Source: Beijerinckia sp. 28-YEA-48 (GTDB lineage Bacteria > Pseudomonadota > Alphaproteobacteria > Rhizobiales > Beijerinckiaceae). Taken from it: a DNA stretch of 64,000 nucleotides. The position numbers and the translations under genes are program-made. Location of the stretch: contig NZ_FNSI01000001.1 of the NCBI RefSeq assembly GCF_900104955.1, forward strand, positions 3,382,001 to 3,446,000. The letters are read 5' to 3'. Positions 55,128 to 63,751 of this stretch are shown piece after piece; position 1 is the first letter of the stretch, and each line of letters starts with the position of its first letter. Below the pieces are notes generated by a model. The model was not told the origin of the DNA. It searched no databases and saw nothing but the letters and a program-made list of their open reading frames with translations.

Positions 55128-56468
55128 GTGAGCGGCAAGGCAGCGGAGGACCAGCGGTTGGACGAGAAAAATGAGGCGCGCCTGAACCGCCTCGCGAACA
55201 CCCAGAAAATTGCCGACGCAGCGGACTTTTTCGTTCCGGAACTCGATATCGCGATCCAAAAACATTTGCGGCGCATGCCGAGGATTCATCCCCGGCAATG
55301 GGAGTTTGGCATGGCTCTCGTTGCCTTGGACCGCGCTGGCGTTTTCAACGGCACGACGACGGGCCTCTCCTTCGGGAGCGGCCAAGAGCCGATTATTTTC
55401 GCCATCGCCGAGCGGGTCGGACATCTCAGCGTGACCGACCTCTATTCCGGGGACACGATCTGGCAGGTCGCTCAAACCGACAACTGCGAGGACTTCGTGC
55501 TGTCGGTTGCGCATGAAGGTTTCGATGCGAGCAGGATCGACGTCAGGTCGATGGACATGCGCGCCATCGCCTTTCCCGACCAGAGCTTTGATTTCGCCTA
55601 TTCCATTTCGACCTTCGAGCATATCGGCGCGGAAAATGATTTCGTCCAGCACCTGAAGGAGGTGAAGCGCGTCCTGCGGCCGGGCGGTGTCTATGTCCTG
55701 ACCACGGAACTGCGGATCGGGGGCGAAACACACGAGATCGCTGGGAATTACAAATTCTCGCTTTCCAATCTTCTCTCGCTCTTTCGCCAGGCCGGGCTCA
55801 ATCCCGAAAGCGTGTTCGATCACCGGCTCACGCCGATTGGTATGAACGAAGCCACCGAATTGGCCTCCGCGCGATCGCTGGACCAGTCGGGCATGGCCCT
55901 GGAACAGCTCATCGTCACGGACACGGGCGGGATCATGTCCCTGCCCGCTCTCTTCGTATTGAGAAGCGAACCTTACAGGGCGCCGGACGTCATCGGCATG
56001 GCGGAGACGACCGCGTGGCTCGACGACCGTCTCAGGCAGCGCACGCGCCTGCGCTTCCAGGACTGGACGTCCCTGAACCCTTATGGTGGCCTGACCGATG
56101 CCCGCTCGCCGAATGTCGATCTGTGGAAGGACGCCGGACTTGCGCCGACATCGATCGCCTTCGCCACTTCATATTGTCACTTTGGCGATGCGGAGATGGA
56201 GTTTCGGGTCAATCTCGCCAAATCCCTGGGGCTGGAAAGCCAGGGCGCGCTGGTGGTGAGCATCATGTCATGGTCGACAGAAAACCCCCAGGACATGCAG
56301 CCCCTGTCGTCGCAGACCATTCTGCTCGATGCGGCCACACCGGCCGCGAGCCAGCTTCGATTTTCGCTCAAGCCCGAGGCGCGTCGCACTTATTCGGTCT
56401 ATGGCCTGATCGTCGATGGGACCGTTATGCTCGCCGACGTGAGCGTGGTTGCCCGCCATAAGCAGTGA
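55128..56468 (+). CDS. Class I SAM methyltransferase with C-terminal extension
   Basis: A 446-aa protein. The methyltransferase core lies at about residues 50-250: LSFGSGQEPIIFAIAERVG (SAM motif with SxG in place of GxG), SFDFAYSISTFEHIG and KEVKRVLRPGG. The C-terminal ~200 residues are not recognised and look beta-rich, perhaps a carbohydrate-binding or dimerisation part. The start is uncertain: GTG 55128 (GAGG at 6 nt) or TTG 55158 (GGAGG at 8 nt). Readings starting before 55107 would overlap the previous gene. Probably methylates the same glycan as FkbM. Confidence 0.85.
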   Translation: MSGKAAEDQRLDEKNEARLNRLANTQKIADAADFFVPELDIAIQKHLRRMPRIHPRQWEFGMALVALDRAGVFNGTTTGLSFGSGQEPIIFAIAERVGHLSVTDLYSGDTIWQVAQTDNCEDFVLSVAHEGFDASRIDVRSMDMRAIAFPDQSFDFAYSISTFEHIGAENDFVQHLKEVKRVLRPGGVYVLTTELRIGGETHEIAGNYKFSLSNLLSLFRQAGLNPESVFDHRLTPIGMNEATELASARSLDQSGMALEQLIVTDTGGIMSLPALFVLRSEPYRAPDVIGMAETTAWLDDRLRQRTRLRFQDWTSLNPYGGLTDARSPNVDLWKDAGLAPTSIAFATSYCHFGDAEMEFRVNLAKSLGLESQGALVVSIMSWSTENPQDMQPLSSQTILLDAATPAASQLRFSLKPEARRTYSVYGLIVDGTVMLADVSVVARHKQ

Positions 56469-56584
56469 GAGGGCTACGAGGAGGTAGAGGGCATGGAGAC
56501 CGATCGCGGGCCGCCGATCACCCGCTATTGAGAACCTTCGACACCGGTTTGGCACACGACGGCGCTCCAGTGCCTGAGCTCTGC

Positions 56585-57045
56585 GACGCTGCTTTGCTTC
56601 CTGCAGCCCGAGCGCCTCCACGAAATGCTGAAGGACTATCGGAAGACGGCAACCGGGCGGAAGAACAGGCGAAAGAGCGCCTCAACCGTCTCCGCCACGC
56701 TAAGACCGAAGCTGGGAACAACCCATCTGCTGGAATTTGCCAAGAAGGGTATCCTAGAGCCCTTGAACGGCTCATCGATCTCCAACTTGAATGTGATGAT
56801 CTGGCCTAACAAATTGCCGATCTCCAGAAGTGAATAGCTTCAGCTGAGCCTACGATTGGTAGAGACAAGATCGAACGTGTCGCTCACCTATTGCGGGACA
56901 GGCCGCACAATGGAGCCCTGACCTTCGGCAGGCTTATGCTCGCCTTCTCATGGACGAGGTTCGGGTCACAAAGAAGGAAATCCGGATCACCGGTTCAACA
57001 GCTGTCCTGGCCAGGGCCCCAGCGGAGGGGACGACCCCGCGCTAG
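56585..57045 (+). pseudogene. Decayed serine recombinase, C-terminal part
   Basis: Fragments of the C-terminal coiled-coil region of a large serine recombinase are found in more than one frame. They are CFLQPERLHEMLKDY, then after a frameshift AEEQAKERLNRLRHAKTEA and ERLIDLQLECDDLA. In-frame TAA and TGA stops follow, then QIADLQK, and after another shift RQAYARLLMDEVRVTKKEI and RITGSTAVLARA, with a stop at 57043-57045. No start or catalytic N-terminal domain remains. It ends 25 nt from the tRNA-Arg gene. It marks an old mobile element next to the glycosyltransferase/methyltransferase genes. Confidence 0.75.
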
Positions 57046-57070
57046 CGGTTCTCTCTTTTGTTCAGAAAAA

Positions 57071-57147
57071 TGGCGCGCCCGAAAGGATTCGAACCTCTGA
57101 CCCCCAGATTCGTAGTCTGGTGCTCTATCCAGCTGAGCTACGGGCGC
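57071..57147 (-). tRNA. tRNA-Arg (anticodon ACG)
   Basis: A 77-nt tRNA including the encoded CCA end. Acceptor stem GCGCCCG pairs with CGGGCGC; the anticodon stem CCAGA/TCTGG encloses loop CTACGAA, giving anticodon ACG (A34 expected to be edited to inosine). The T arm holds GGTTCGAATCC. A possible promoter on the minus strand is TTGCAT (57229-57224), 17-nt spacer, TACACG (57206-57201). The CCA end faces the recombinase remnant. Confidence 0.96.
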
Positions 57148-57491
57148 CTGCTTCGGCGCGCTCAAGCTTGAACTTGGAACGAAACGCCGTGTGCGAGGCT
57201 CGTGTAGCGAGTTCCGGGGGGTAATGCAACTTCCCAATCGCGCCTGGGCTGTGGATTTTCAACGCTTTGTTTCCCGGATTTCAGGACAGGCCGAAAAAAA
57301 GCTGTCGGGAGGGGCCCGCGGCGTCCAATGGCCCGCCATTTTAACGAATCGTTAGGATTTCGAGGCCGCGCCATCGTCTCGGCCCGCCCCTCGTACGAGA
57401 CACCTGTGCGCGCCTTAAATGATTGGAAATCCGCGCCTTTCGCTTGCGCAGATCCGCCCAGAAGAGGTGGGACAAGCCCCACGGTTGGTCA

Positions 57492-57507
57492 TTAACCAAT
57501 TCTTAAC
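57492..57507 (+). promoter_or_regulatory. CtrA-type box 1 (TTAA-N7-TTAAC)
   Basis: TTAACCAATTCTTAAC matches the full CtrA consensus TTAA-N7-TTAA with the extra C. CtrA is the master cell-cycle and development regulator of alphaproteobacteria. The box lies 102 nt before the rpfF start codon chosen here. Confidence 0.7.
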
Positions 57508-57534
57508 AAACAAAAAACAGGCCTAAAATTTATG

Positions 57535-57549
57535 TTAATGTTTCATTAA
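57535..57549 (+). promoter_or_regulatory. CtrA-type box 2 (TTAA-N7-TTAA)
   Basis: TTAATGTTTCATTAA is a second perfect TTAA-N7-TTAA site, 43 nt (about four helical turns) downstream of the first and 59 nt before the rpfF start codon. Two full boxes in one promoter make chance less likely. Confidence 0.7.
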
Positions 57550-57608
57550 TCCGCTTGGTGGGCGGCAGGTGCGACAGCTGATTGTTACTGTCACAGAGGA
57601 TGTGGCTC

Positions 57609-58598
57609 ATGGCGCGGCAGGCCGGAGGCTTGGGTACAGATTTAGGAACATCACAGGGCAGCCTTCCCGACGGCGGCGGTTCGCCTGGGAGTGGCCCGGA
57701 TTTGAGCAATGTGCAGTCGCTCAAGCGCCCCCTCCCCGTCAGCCTGCGATTCGCGGCCCAGACGTTCGAGGAAACGCAGGTCGAATATGATCCGCTGCTG
57801 CGCGCGCTCTGGTGCCGCATGCGGCTCAAGCGCTCGCCAAGCTTCACGCCACAATTGCTCCGGGATCTGCATGCGGTGCATGACCTGGTCAACGAGGCCA
57901 ATGCGGCGGCCCCCGAGCCTTCCGCCCAGCCGATCCGCTTTTATGTCGGTGGCTCCGTCTATCCAGGAACGTTCAACGCCGGCGGCGACCTGTCGCTGTT
58001 TCTCGACGCGATCCGCCATCGTGACCGGACCATGCTGCGCGAATACGCCTATTCCTGCGTCGAAGCGATGTACAACAACGCCTGCGGCTTCAAAGCGCCC
58101 GTCATTTCGCTCGTTTGCCTGGAAGGCGACGCGCTGGGCGGCGGGCTGGAATGCGCCTTGAGCTTTGACGTCATCATCGCCGAGAAAGGCGTCAAGCTCG
58201 GACTGCCCGAGATCATGTTCGGCTCTTTCCCAGGCATGGGCGCCTTCAACTTCCTATCGCGACGCATCGGCCCGCGTCTCGCCGAGCGAATGATGTTGAG
58301 CGGCAAAATTTATCGGGCAGAAGAATGTTACGACATGGGCCTCGTCGACATTCTGGTCGACAAGGGCACGGCGATTGAAGCCGCTCGCACCTTCATGAAG
58401 GAAAATCAGCGCAAGCACGCGGCCCGCATTGCGATCTCGAGCATCAATAAAAAGATGTTTCCCCTGTCGCTGAGCGATCTAAAGGACATCACCGACCTTT
58501 GGATCCAGCACACGCTGTCGCTGGATTCGATCGATCTGCGACGCATGGAATATCTGGCCAACGCCCAGAATGCCCGGCGCCAATCCGAAGCGAGCTGA
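57609..58598 (+). CDS. rpfF: RpfF-like DSF synthase (crotonase superfamily)
   Basis: A 329-aa protein that matches RpfF, the enzyme making diffusible-signal-factor cis-2-unsaturated fatty acids from acyl-ACP. RpfF-specific blocks are FNAGGDLSLFLDAIRHRDR, ALGGGLECALSFDVIIAE and GLPEIMFGSFPGMGAF. Both catalytic Glu are kept, at E181 and E201, 20 residues apart as in Xanthomonas RpfF. The N-terminal ~50 residues are Gly/Ser-rich and not conserved. The ATG at 57609 follows AGAGG; an ATG at 57600 is possible. It is convergent with the rpfC-like gene, as in Xanthomonas. Confidence 0.92.
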   Translation: MARQAGGLGTDLGTSQGSLPDGGGSPGSGPDLSNVQSLKRPLPVSLRFAAQTFEETQVEYDPLLRALWCRMRLKRSPSFTPQLLRDLHAVHDLVNEANAAAPEPSAQPIRFYVGGSVYPGTFNAGGDLSLFLDAIRHRDRTMLREYAYSCVEAMYNNACGFKAPVISLVCLEGDALGGGLECALSFDVIIAEKGVKLGLPEIMFGSFPGMGAFNFLSRRIGPRLAERMMLSGKIYRAEECYDMGLVDILVDKGTAIEAARTFMKENQRKHAARIAISSINKKMFPLSLSDLKDITDLWIQHTLSLDSIDLRRMEYLANAQNARRQSEAS

Positions 58599-58638
58599 GT
58601 GACGTCGTTACAAAGCGTGCAATGACGGTCCGCTATGC

Positions 58639-58661
58639 GCGCGCCTGCGATGCCGGCGCGC
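58639..58661. terminator. Possible bidirectional terminator between rpfF and rpfC
   Basis: GCGCGCC and GGCGCGC form a 7-bp stem with a 9-nt loop between the two convergent stops. No T tract is present, so its strength is doubtful. Confidence 0.35.
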
Positions 58662-58669
58662 CATCGCGC

Positions 58670-61186
58670 TTATGTGACTTTCATCGCCGCCAGCTCGATT
58701 ACAACCCGGTCCAACTCGCTTTCAAGCTCGCGCACGTGGCGTTCGCCATCGATCGCCAGTTCTTGCGCATCGATCTCGCGCCAATCGAGACAGAGCTTGC
58801 GCATGCGCTGCGCCCCGACATTGGCCGCGCAACTGCGCAGGGCATGGGCCTGATCGCGGAAGGACGCTTCGTCTCCCTTGGCCACCGCATCGCTCAGACC
58901 GCGCAGGATCGACACCGAATCCGAGACGAACTGATCGACGATCTCGTTGACAAAATCCTGGCCGCCCAGGCTCCTGAGATCGGCAATGGCTTCCGGATCG
59001 ATCGGCGATGAGAACGAGGCTGCGCTCTCTGGCTCCTCGGCCATCCGCTCATCCCTACGGGGCCGCGCCTCGGCCGGCCCCAGCTTCACCAACCGGCGAA
59101 TGGTCGCCAGCATCTGCTCCACCGCGATGGGCTTGGGCAGGCAATCGTCCATTCCCGCCTCAAGGCATTCCTCACGGACTTCGTCGCGCACATCGGCCGT
59201 CAGAGCAACAATCGGGACATAGGGCTCCAGGCCGGCAAAGCGATAGAGCTTCGTCGCCTCGATGCCGTTCATCACCGGCATGTTGATATCCATGAAGGCC
59301 AGATCGAACGAGGCTTTCGAAAGCTTGTTGATCGCTTCCTCGCCATCATCGGCGAACTCGACGATCATGCCGGAACGCTCCAGCAGACGTCCCACCACCT
59401 TTTGGTTGGTGCGGTTGTCCTCGGCGACCAGAATTCTCAATCCGACGAATGCGTTGTCTTCGGCCTTCTCTTCCAAAACAAGCCGATGGCGTCCTGGTCC
59501 GGTCGAATGCGCAATCCTAGCGATCTGTTGCACATAGCCGTGTCGCAGCGGCTCGGTCAGAACGGTAATGCAAGCCTCGGCGATCAGCTCGCTTTCCATA
59601 TAGCCGCGCGCGCGGCGAAGCAGAAACAGCGGGACCCGGCGCTCGGAAAAGTGCTTCGTCAACGCCGCCAGCGCGCCAGTCGTTTCGAGACCGATCATCA
59701 TCGAATCGATGAGTACAGCGCCAGCCAGCGCGTCCTTCATTTCATGCGCGAGAATATTCTCTGCCGTCGTGATGCTGCCAGCTGGGTGAACCTTGAAGCC
59801 GGCGTCAATGCAGGTTCTCTTCAGATCGAGATCCGGCGACAGCAGCAACAGGTCGCATTGCGCCGCGTTGACCGGAGAAACAATCATCTCCGTTTCGAAC
59901 TGGAAGCTAAACGTGCTGCCCTTTCCGGCCTCGCTTTCAACGGCTATCCGGCCCCCAAGCGCTTCGACGAGCTGTTTCGTGATCGCAAGTCCAAGCCCCG
60001 TGCCACCGAAGCGATCGATGATCGTCTCGTCCGCCTGCGTGAAGCTTTCAAAGATGCGCGCTTGCGCCTCCCTGGCAATGCCAATCCCGGTATCGGTCAC
60101 GGCGAAACGGATCGTCGAACGGCTGTCGGAGCGCACGATTTCATCAACGGAAATCGTCACCGAACCAGCCGACGTGAATTTCACCGCATTGGCCATGAGA
60201 TTGGTGAGGATATCGCCAATCGCGCGTTCGCTCGACACAATGAACTGAGGCACGGTGAGGCCGATCTTGAGCCGCACCGCGACGTCCTTGGTCGCCGCCT
60301 GGATCGACACCATATTGGCGACGCGCGCCATCAGCACGAACAGATCAAAGGCTTCGCGATTCATCGGCGTCTTGCCGGCTTCCAGACGCGAAAACTGCAA
60401 AATCGAATTGATCTGTTCGAGCAGGGTATTGCCCGACTCGCCGATCGAGACGGTCATGTCCATCTGCTCGGCATTGAGCTTGGTGCTGGCCAGGAGCTTG
60501 CTGAAGCCGATCACCGCGTTCAACGGCGTGCGCAATTCATGGCTGACGCTGGCCATGAACAGGCTCTTGGCCTTGTTGGCCTCTTCGGCTTGAATGCGGG
60601 CCGCCGACAGACGCCGGATCAGCACGGAAACATAGGCCGGCAAAGCGATCAGCCCCAAGAGCAGGCTGACGCCAAACGAGGTATATGCGATCCAGAACGA
60701 GGTCGTCAGAAGGACGGCGCCAAAGCCGACAACCGACGCCGCTGTCGCGGCGAACAGGTAAGACAGACCGAAGCGAAAGCCGTTGCCGAAGATGATCCAG
60801 AGATAGACCGGATAGACCAGAGCGGTCGATTGATCACCGACATGGGCCAGCAACGTCAGACTGCCGATATCGAACAGAATGGCGAAGCCACGCCGGACAT
60901 GGGAAATGCCGGGGAACAACAGGATGTGCGCGAAGATCAGCGTCGTGATGATCGGATAAGCGATCAGCGCCGGACGCCAGGACACCAGAATCTCCCTGGC
61001 CTCCGGATAGCCGGCGCTGCTGCCCGCGAACAGGCTGGCAACGAGCACCAGATGAACCGCATAGCGGTTATAGCTCATCTCATGTTCGGAATCGGGCCGC
61101 TCGGCCAAACGCCTCACAATCCAGGCGCTGACCCGTTGGATCGCGCTCGGCCGTGCTTTCGAGACTGTCGACTTACGCGCACTCAC
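58670..61186 (-). CDS. rpfC: RpfC-like hybrid sensor kinase
   Basis: An 838-aa hybrid kinase for DSF-type signals. The N-terminal sensor matches RpfC: ERPDSEHEMSYNRYAVH, GISHVRRG, IIFGNGFRFGLSYLFAATAA and LLLGLIALPAYVSVLIRRL, within about five membrane helices (residues 45-190). HisKA has H216 (SVSHELRTPLNAVIGFS); the ATPase has NAVKFT, DTGIGIA and GTGLGLAITKQLVEALGG. A degenerate receiver spans about 440-555, a true receiver has D633 (FMDINMPVMNG), and a C-terminal HPt has H781 (AHALRSCAANVG). It may both sense DSF and bind RpfF through the receiver. It begins 20 nt after the response-regulator gene, so they form one operon. Confidence 0.93.
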   Translation of the reverse strand: MSARKSTVSKARPSAIQRVSAWIVRRLAERPDSEHEMSYNRYAVHLVLVASLFAGSSAGYPEAREILVSWRPALIAYPIITTLIFAHILLFPGISHVRRGFAILFDIGSLTLLAHVGDQSTALVYPVYLWIIFGNGFRFGLSYLFAATAASVVGFGAVLLTTSFWIAYTSFGVSLLLGLIALPAYVSVLIRRLSAARIQAEEANKAKSLFMASVSHELRTPLNAVIGFSKLLASTKLNAEQMDMTVSIGESGNTLLEQINSILQFSRLEAGKTPMNREAFDLFVLMARVANMVSIQAATKDVAVRLKIGLTVPQFIVSSERAIGDILTNLMANAVKFTSAGSVTISVDEIVRSDSRSTIRFAVTDTGIGIAREAQARIFESFTQADETIIDRFGGTGLGLAITKQLVEALGGRIAVESEAGKGSTFSFQFETEMIVSPVNAAQCDLLLLSPDLDLKRTCIDAGFKVHPAGSITTAENILAHEMKDALAGAVLIDSMMIGLETTGALAALTKHFSERRVPLFLLRRARGYMESELIAEACITVLTEPLRHGYVQQIARIAHSTGPGRHRLVLEEKAEDNAFVGLRILVAEDNRTNQKVVGRLLERSGMIVEFADDGEEAINKLSKASFDLAFMDINMPVMNGIEATKLYRFAGLEPYVPIVALTADVRDEVREECLEAGMDDCLPKPIAVEQMLATIRRLVKLGPAEARPRRDERMAEEPESAASFSSPIDPEAIADLRSLGGQDFVNEIVDQFVSDSVSILRGLSDAVAKGDEASFRDQAHALRSCAANVGAQRMRKLCLDWREIDAQELAIDGERHVRELESELDRVVIELAAMKVT

Positions 61187-61206
61187 ACTCGACTCACATA
61201 CTCGGC

Positions 61207-63357
61207 TTACGCACTGGAGGCTATGGTGGACTGGCCGACCAGATAGGCCAGGAATTCATGTTCCGGCATCGGCTTGGCAAAATAGAAGCCTTGAACATGA
61301 TCGCAGCCTTCGGCGCGCAGACGCTGCAATTGCTCGGCGGTCTCGACGCCCTCGGCGAGAACCTGCATGTTGAGGCTCTTGCCCAGGGTCGTGATCGCCC
61401 GCACAATCGCCGCATCGTTTGGATCGGTGGCGACGGTGCGCACAAAGCTCTGATCGATTTTCAGGCGATCGAGCGGCAGCTGCTTCACATAGCCCAACGA
61501 GGAATATCCCGTGCCGAAATCGTCGATGGAGATATGCACGCCCATATCCATCAACTGACGCAGATCGTCGGCGACCGCGTCCATATTCTGCATGACGATG
61601 CTTTCCGTCAGCTCCAGCTCGAGACGGCGCGGGTCGAGCCCTGTTTCCCCCAGCGCGCGCGTGACCAGCAAGGGAATGGTGCGCTTGCGGAACTGGATCG
61701 GCGACAGGTTGATGGCGACGCGCAGATATTGATAGCCCTTCTCCTGCCAGCGCCGCGCCGCGCGGCAGGCTTCAAACAGCACCCACTCGTTGATCGGCAG
61801 GATCATGCCGTTTTCTTCGGCGCGCGGCAGGAAGACACCCGGCGAGACGATGCCCTGGCCTGGGCGATCCCAACGCAACAGAGCCTCGGCGCCGTCGACC
61901 TGGCCTGTCGCGAGGTTGATCTGCGGCTGATAGTAGAGTTGGAATTCGCCCCGTTCGAGCGCCTGCTGCAGATCATTATCGAGCTGGGCCGCCACCCGCG
62001 CCCGTGTCTGCATATCGGAAGCGAAATAGGCGAAGCTGTTGCTGCCATTGTCCGACTTGGCCCGATACATGGCCAGGCTGGCATTGATCAGCAGCTGATC
62101 CGCATCGGTCGCGTCAGAAGGATAAAGAGCCACGCCGATCGACGCCTTCATCGGCGCCAGATTGTGCCCCGGCATTTCGAAGCTGGAAATCAAATCGAGA
62201 ATGCGGTTGGCGAAATCGTCCGCTTCCGTCGTCGAATGCATGTCCGACTGTAGCAGCGCGAATTCATCGCCACCGAGACGCGCCAGGACATCGCCCTCGC
62301 GAACCTGGCTGCTGAGATGATCGGCGAGCGCTTTCAGATAGCGATCACCGGCCGCATGTCCGAGAAGATCGTTGATCTTCTTGAAGCCATCGAGATCGAC
62401 CACATAAAGCCCGAACATGTGATCGCCGCGCCGCGAGCGCGTGATCATCTTGCGCATGCTTTCGATGAGCGAGACGCGGTTTGGCAGATCCGTCAACGCG
62501 TCGTGATGGGCGACATGGCGCAGATAAGCTTCGGAGCGCTTACGCGCGGTGATATCGAGCGAACTGGTGAGAACGGCCGTGACTTGCCGTTCATCGTTGG
62601 TGATCGGCGACTTGGTGGTGACGAAATGCCGGACGACGCCGGCCAGATCGATCATCTCTTCTTCATAGGCGGGCACGGCTTTGCCCGTCTGCAGAACTAG
62701 ACGATCGAGCGCCAAATTGCGCGCCACCTGTTCGGACCCGTAGATCGACGTCATCGGCTTGCCGACGAACTTCGCCAGATCCTTGCCCGAAAAAGCTGCC
62801 TGATAGGCATTGGCGAAGATCAATGTGCCATCCGAGCCCGTGGCATTGATCATGACCGGCAGGGTATCGATAACCTGCGCCAACCTCTCGGAGGAATCGC
62901 GCAGAGCCTGTTGGCGTGACCGCTCGCTGCGCTCCAGCTCGCGTTCGAGCGTGGTGGCGCGGTCAGCCAGCAGTTTTTGATGCTTGTGCAATTTAAGAAG
63001 ATTGCGGGCACGGGTGACGAATTCGTGGTGATCGACCGGCGAATGCAAAAAGTCGGTCGCGCCGGCCTCGAGCGCCCGCAGCCGGAAGCTGCGCTCCTCG
63101 TAGATCGTCAGAACAATGATCGGGATCTCGGCCGCACCCGGAAACTGGCGATAGCGGCGGATGAATTCGGCGCCATCGATCGTCGGCATTTTGAAATCGG
63201 TGATGATCAGATCGGGCTGGCGATCGACAAGCCAATCCAAGGCCTGCAGCGGATCGCCGAAGGTCTCAACCTGCACATTGGGTTCGATTGACGCCGCCAG
63301 TTTCGCAAAAATATTGCGATTGGTGATCCGGTCGTCGACAATCACGATCAGCGACAT
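61207..63357 (-). CDS. Response regulator with REC-PAS-GGDEF-EAL domains (RpfG-like receiver)
   Basis: A 716-aa c-di-GMP signalling protein. The receiver (residues 1-125) has phospho-acceptor D54 in LIITDFKMP, and its end ATDFLHSPVDHHEFVTRARNLL resembles RpfG. A coiled coil links to a PAS domain (about 150-270). The cyclase domain has an intact GGDEF at 362-366; the phosphodiesterase domain has EAL at 491-493, with ELTESIVMQN and DDFGTGYSSLGYVKQ. Both outputs look active, so the net effect on c-di-GMP is not predictable. It replaces RpfG, whose output is HD-GYP. It is cotranscribed with the rpfC-like gene. Confidence 0.93.
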   Translation of the reverse strand: MSLIVIVDDRITNRNIFAKLAASIEPNVQVETFGDPLQALDWLVDRQPDLIITDFKMPTIDGAEFIRRYRQFPGAAEIPIIVLTIYEERSFRLRALEAGATDFLHSPVDHHEFVTRARNLLKLHKHQKLLADRATTLERELERSERSRQQALRDSSERLAQVIDTLPVMINATGSDGTLIFANAYQAAFSGKDLAKFVGKPMTSIYGSEQVARNLALDRLVLQTGKAVPAYEEEMIDLAGVVRHFVTTKSPITNDERQVTAVLTSSLDITARKRSEAYLRHVAHHDALTDLPNRVSLIESMRKMITRSRRGDHMFGLYVVDLDGFKKINDLLGHAAGDRYLKALADHLSSQVREGDVLARLGGDEFALLQSDMHSTTEADDFANRILDLISSFEMPGHNLAPMKASIGVALYPSDATDADQLLINASLAMYRAKSDNGSNSFAYFASDMQTRARVAAQLDNDLQQALERGEFQLYYQPQINLATGQVDGAEALLRWDRPGQGIVSPGVFLPRAEENGMILPINEWVLFEACRAARRWQEKGYQYLRVAINLSPIQFRKRTIPLLVTRALGETGLDPRRLELELTESIVMQNMDAVADDLRQLMDMGVHISIDDFGTGYSSLGYVKQLPLDRLKIDQSFVRTVATDPNDAAIVRAITTLGKSLNMQVLAEGVETAEQLQRLRAEGCDHVQGFYFAKPMPEHEFLAYLVGQSTIASSA

Positions 63358-63751
63358 TCAAAAATCCCGAGTCTGGATTCCTGATCAGCCGACCGCGCCC
63401 GCGTTTCCAACGTGTGCAGCCCGCCCATCAACGCGGGACTGTCCCTCATTTGGATTAAGCAATTGCTATAATGCGCCTGAAGCTTTGTTATCATCCCGGC
63501 AGATGCAGCCATCGGCCGTCTATTTGTCGGGCTCTTCCGAAGCATTCAATAGTAATAACCGAATAATTACTCAAATCTACTTTAAACTACCTATCTATAC
63601 TATCAGTTACTTCCTGCTATTAAGATGACCGGTCAGTTAATTTGCGGACCCTGGTCTAGTCGGATATTTCAATCTCACGGCCACGGCTGTCCCACTGTCG
63701 GCCAAGCCACGTGTTGCATCAGCGCGCGATCAAGCGGAACGCAGATGAAAC
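63358..63751. other. 394-bp intergenic region with an AT-rich block
   Basis: The stretch 63535-63625 is markedly AT-rich (many TAAT, TATA, TTAC words) compared with the rest of the window. No gene, RNA or clear terminator was recognised. It separates the response-regulator promoter from the 3' end of the UDP-glucose dehydrogenase gene. Confidence 0.5.

Larger units (their letters stand above)
57148..57608. promoter_or_regulatory. rpfF control region
   Basis: A 461-bp region between tRNA-Arg and the rpfF-like gene. It contains a small palindrome TAACG-N3-CGTTA at 57342-57354 and two CtrA-type boxes (listed separately). The last 120 nt are AT-rich compared with the surroundings. Confidence 0.6.

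Noticed and set aside
57371..57482. Minus-strand frame 57162..57482 as a small gene upstream of tRNA-Arg
   Set aside because: No family pattern; it overlaps the region with the tRNA promoter candidate and ends near the CtrA boxes.
59402..61246. 614-codon plus-strand frame opposite the rpfC-like gene
   Set aside because: The minus strand encodes a full hybrid kinase with all motifs; the plus frame has shadow composition and no recognisable domain.
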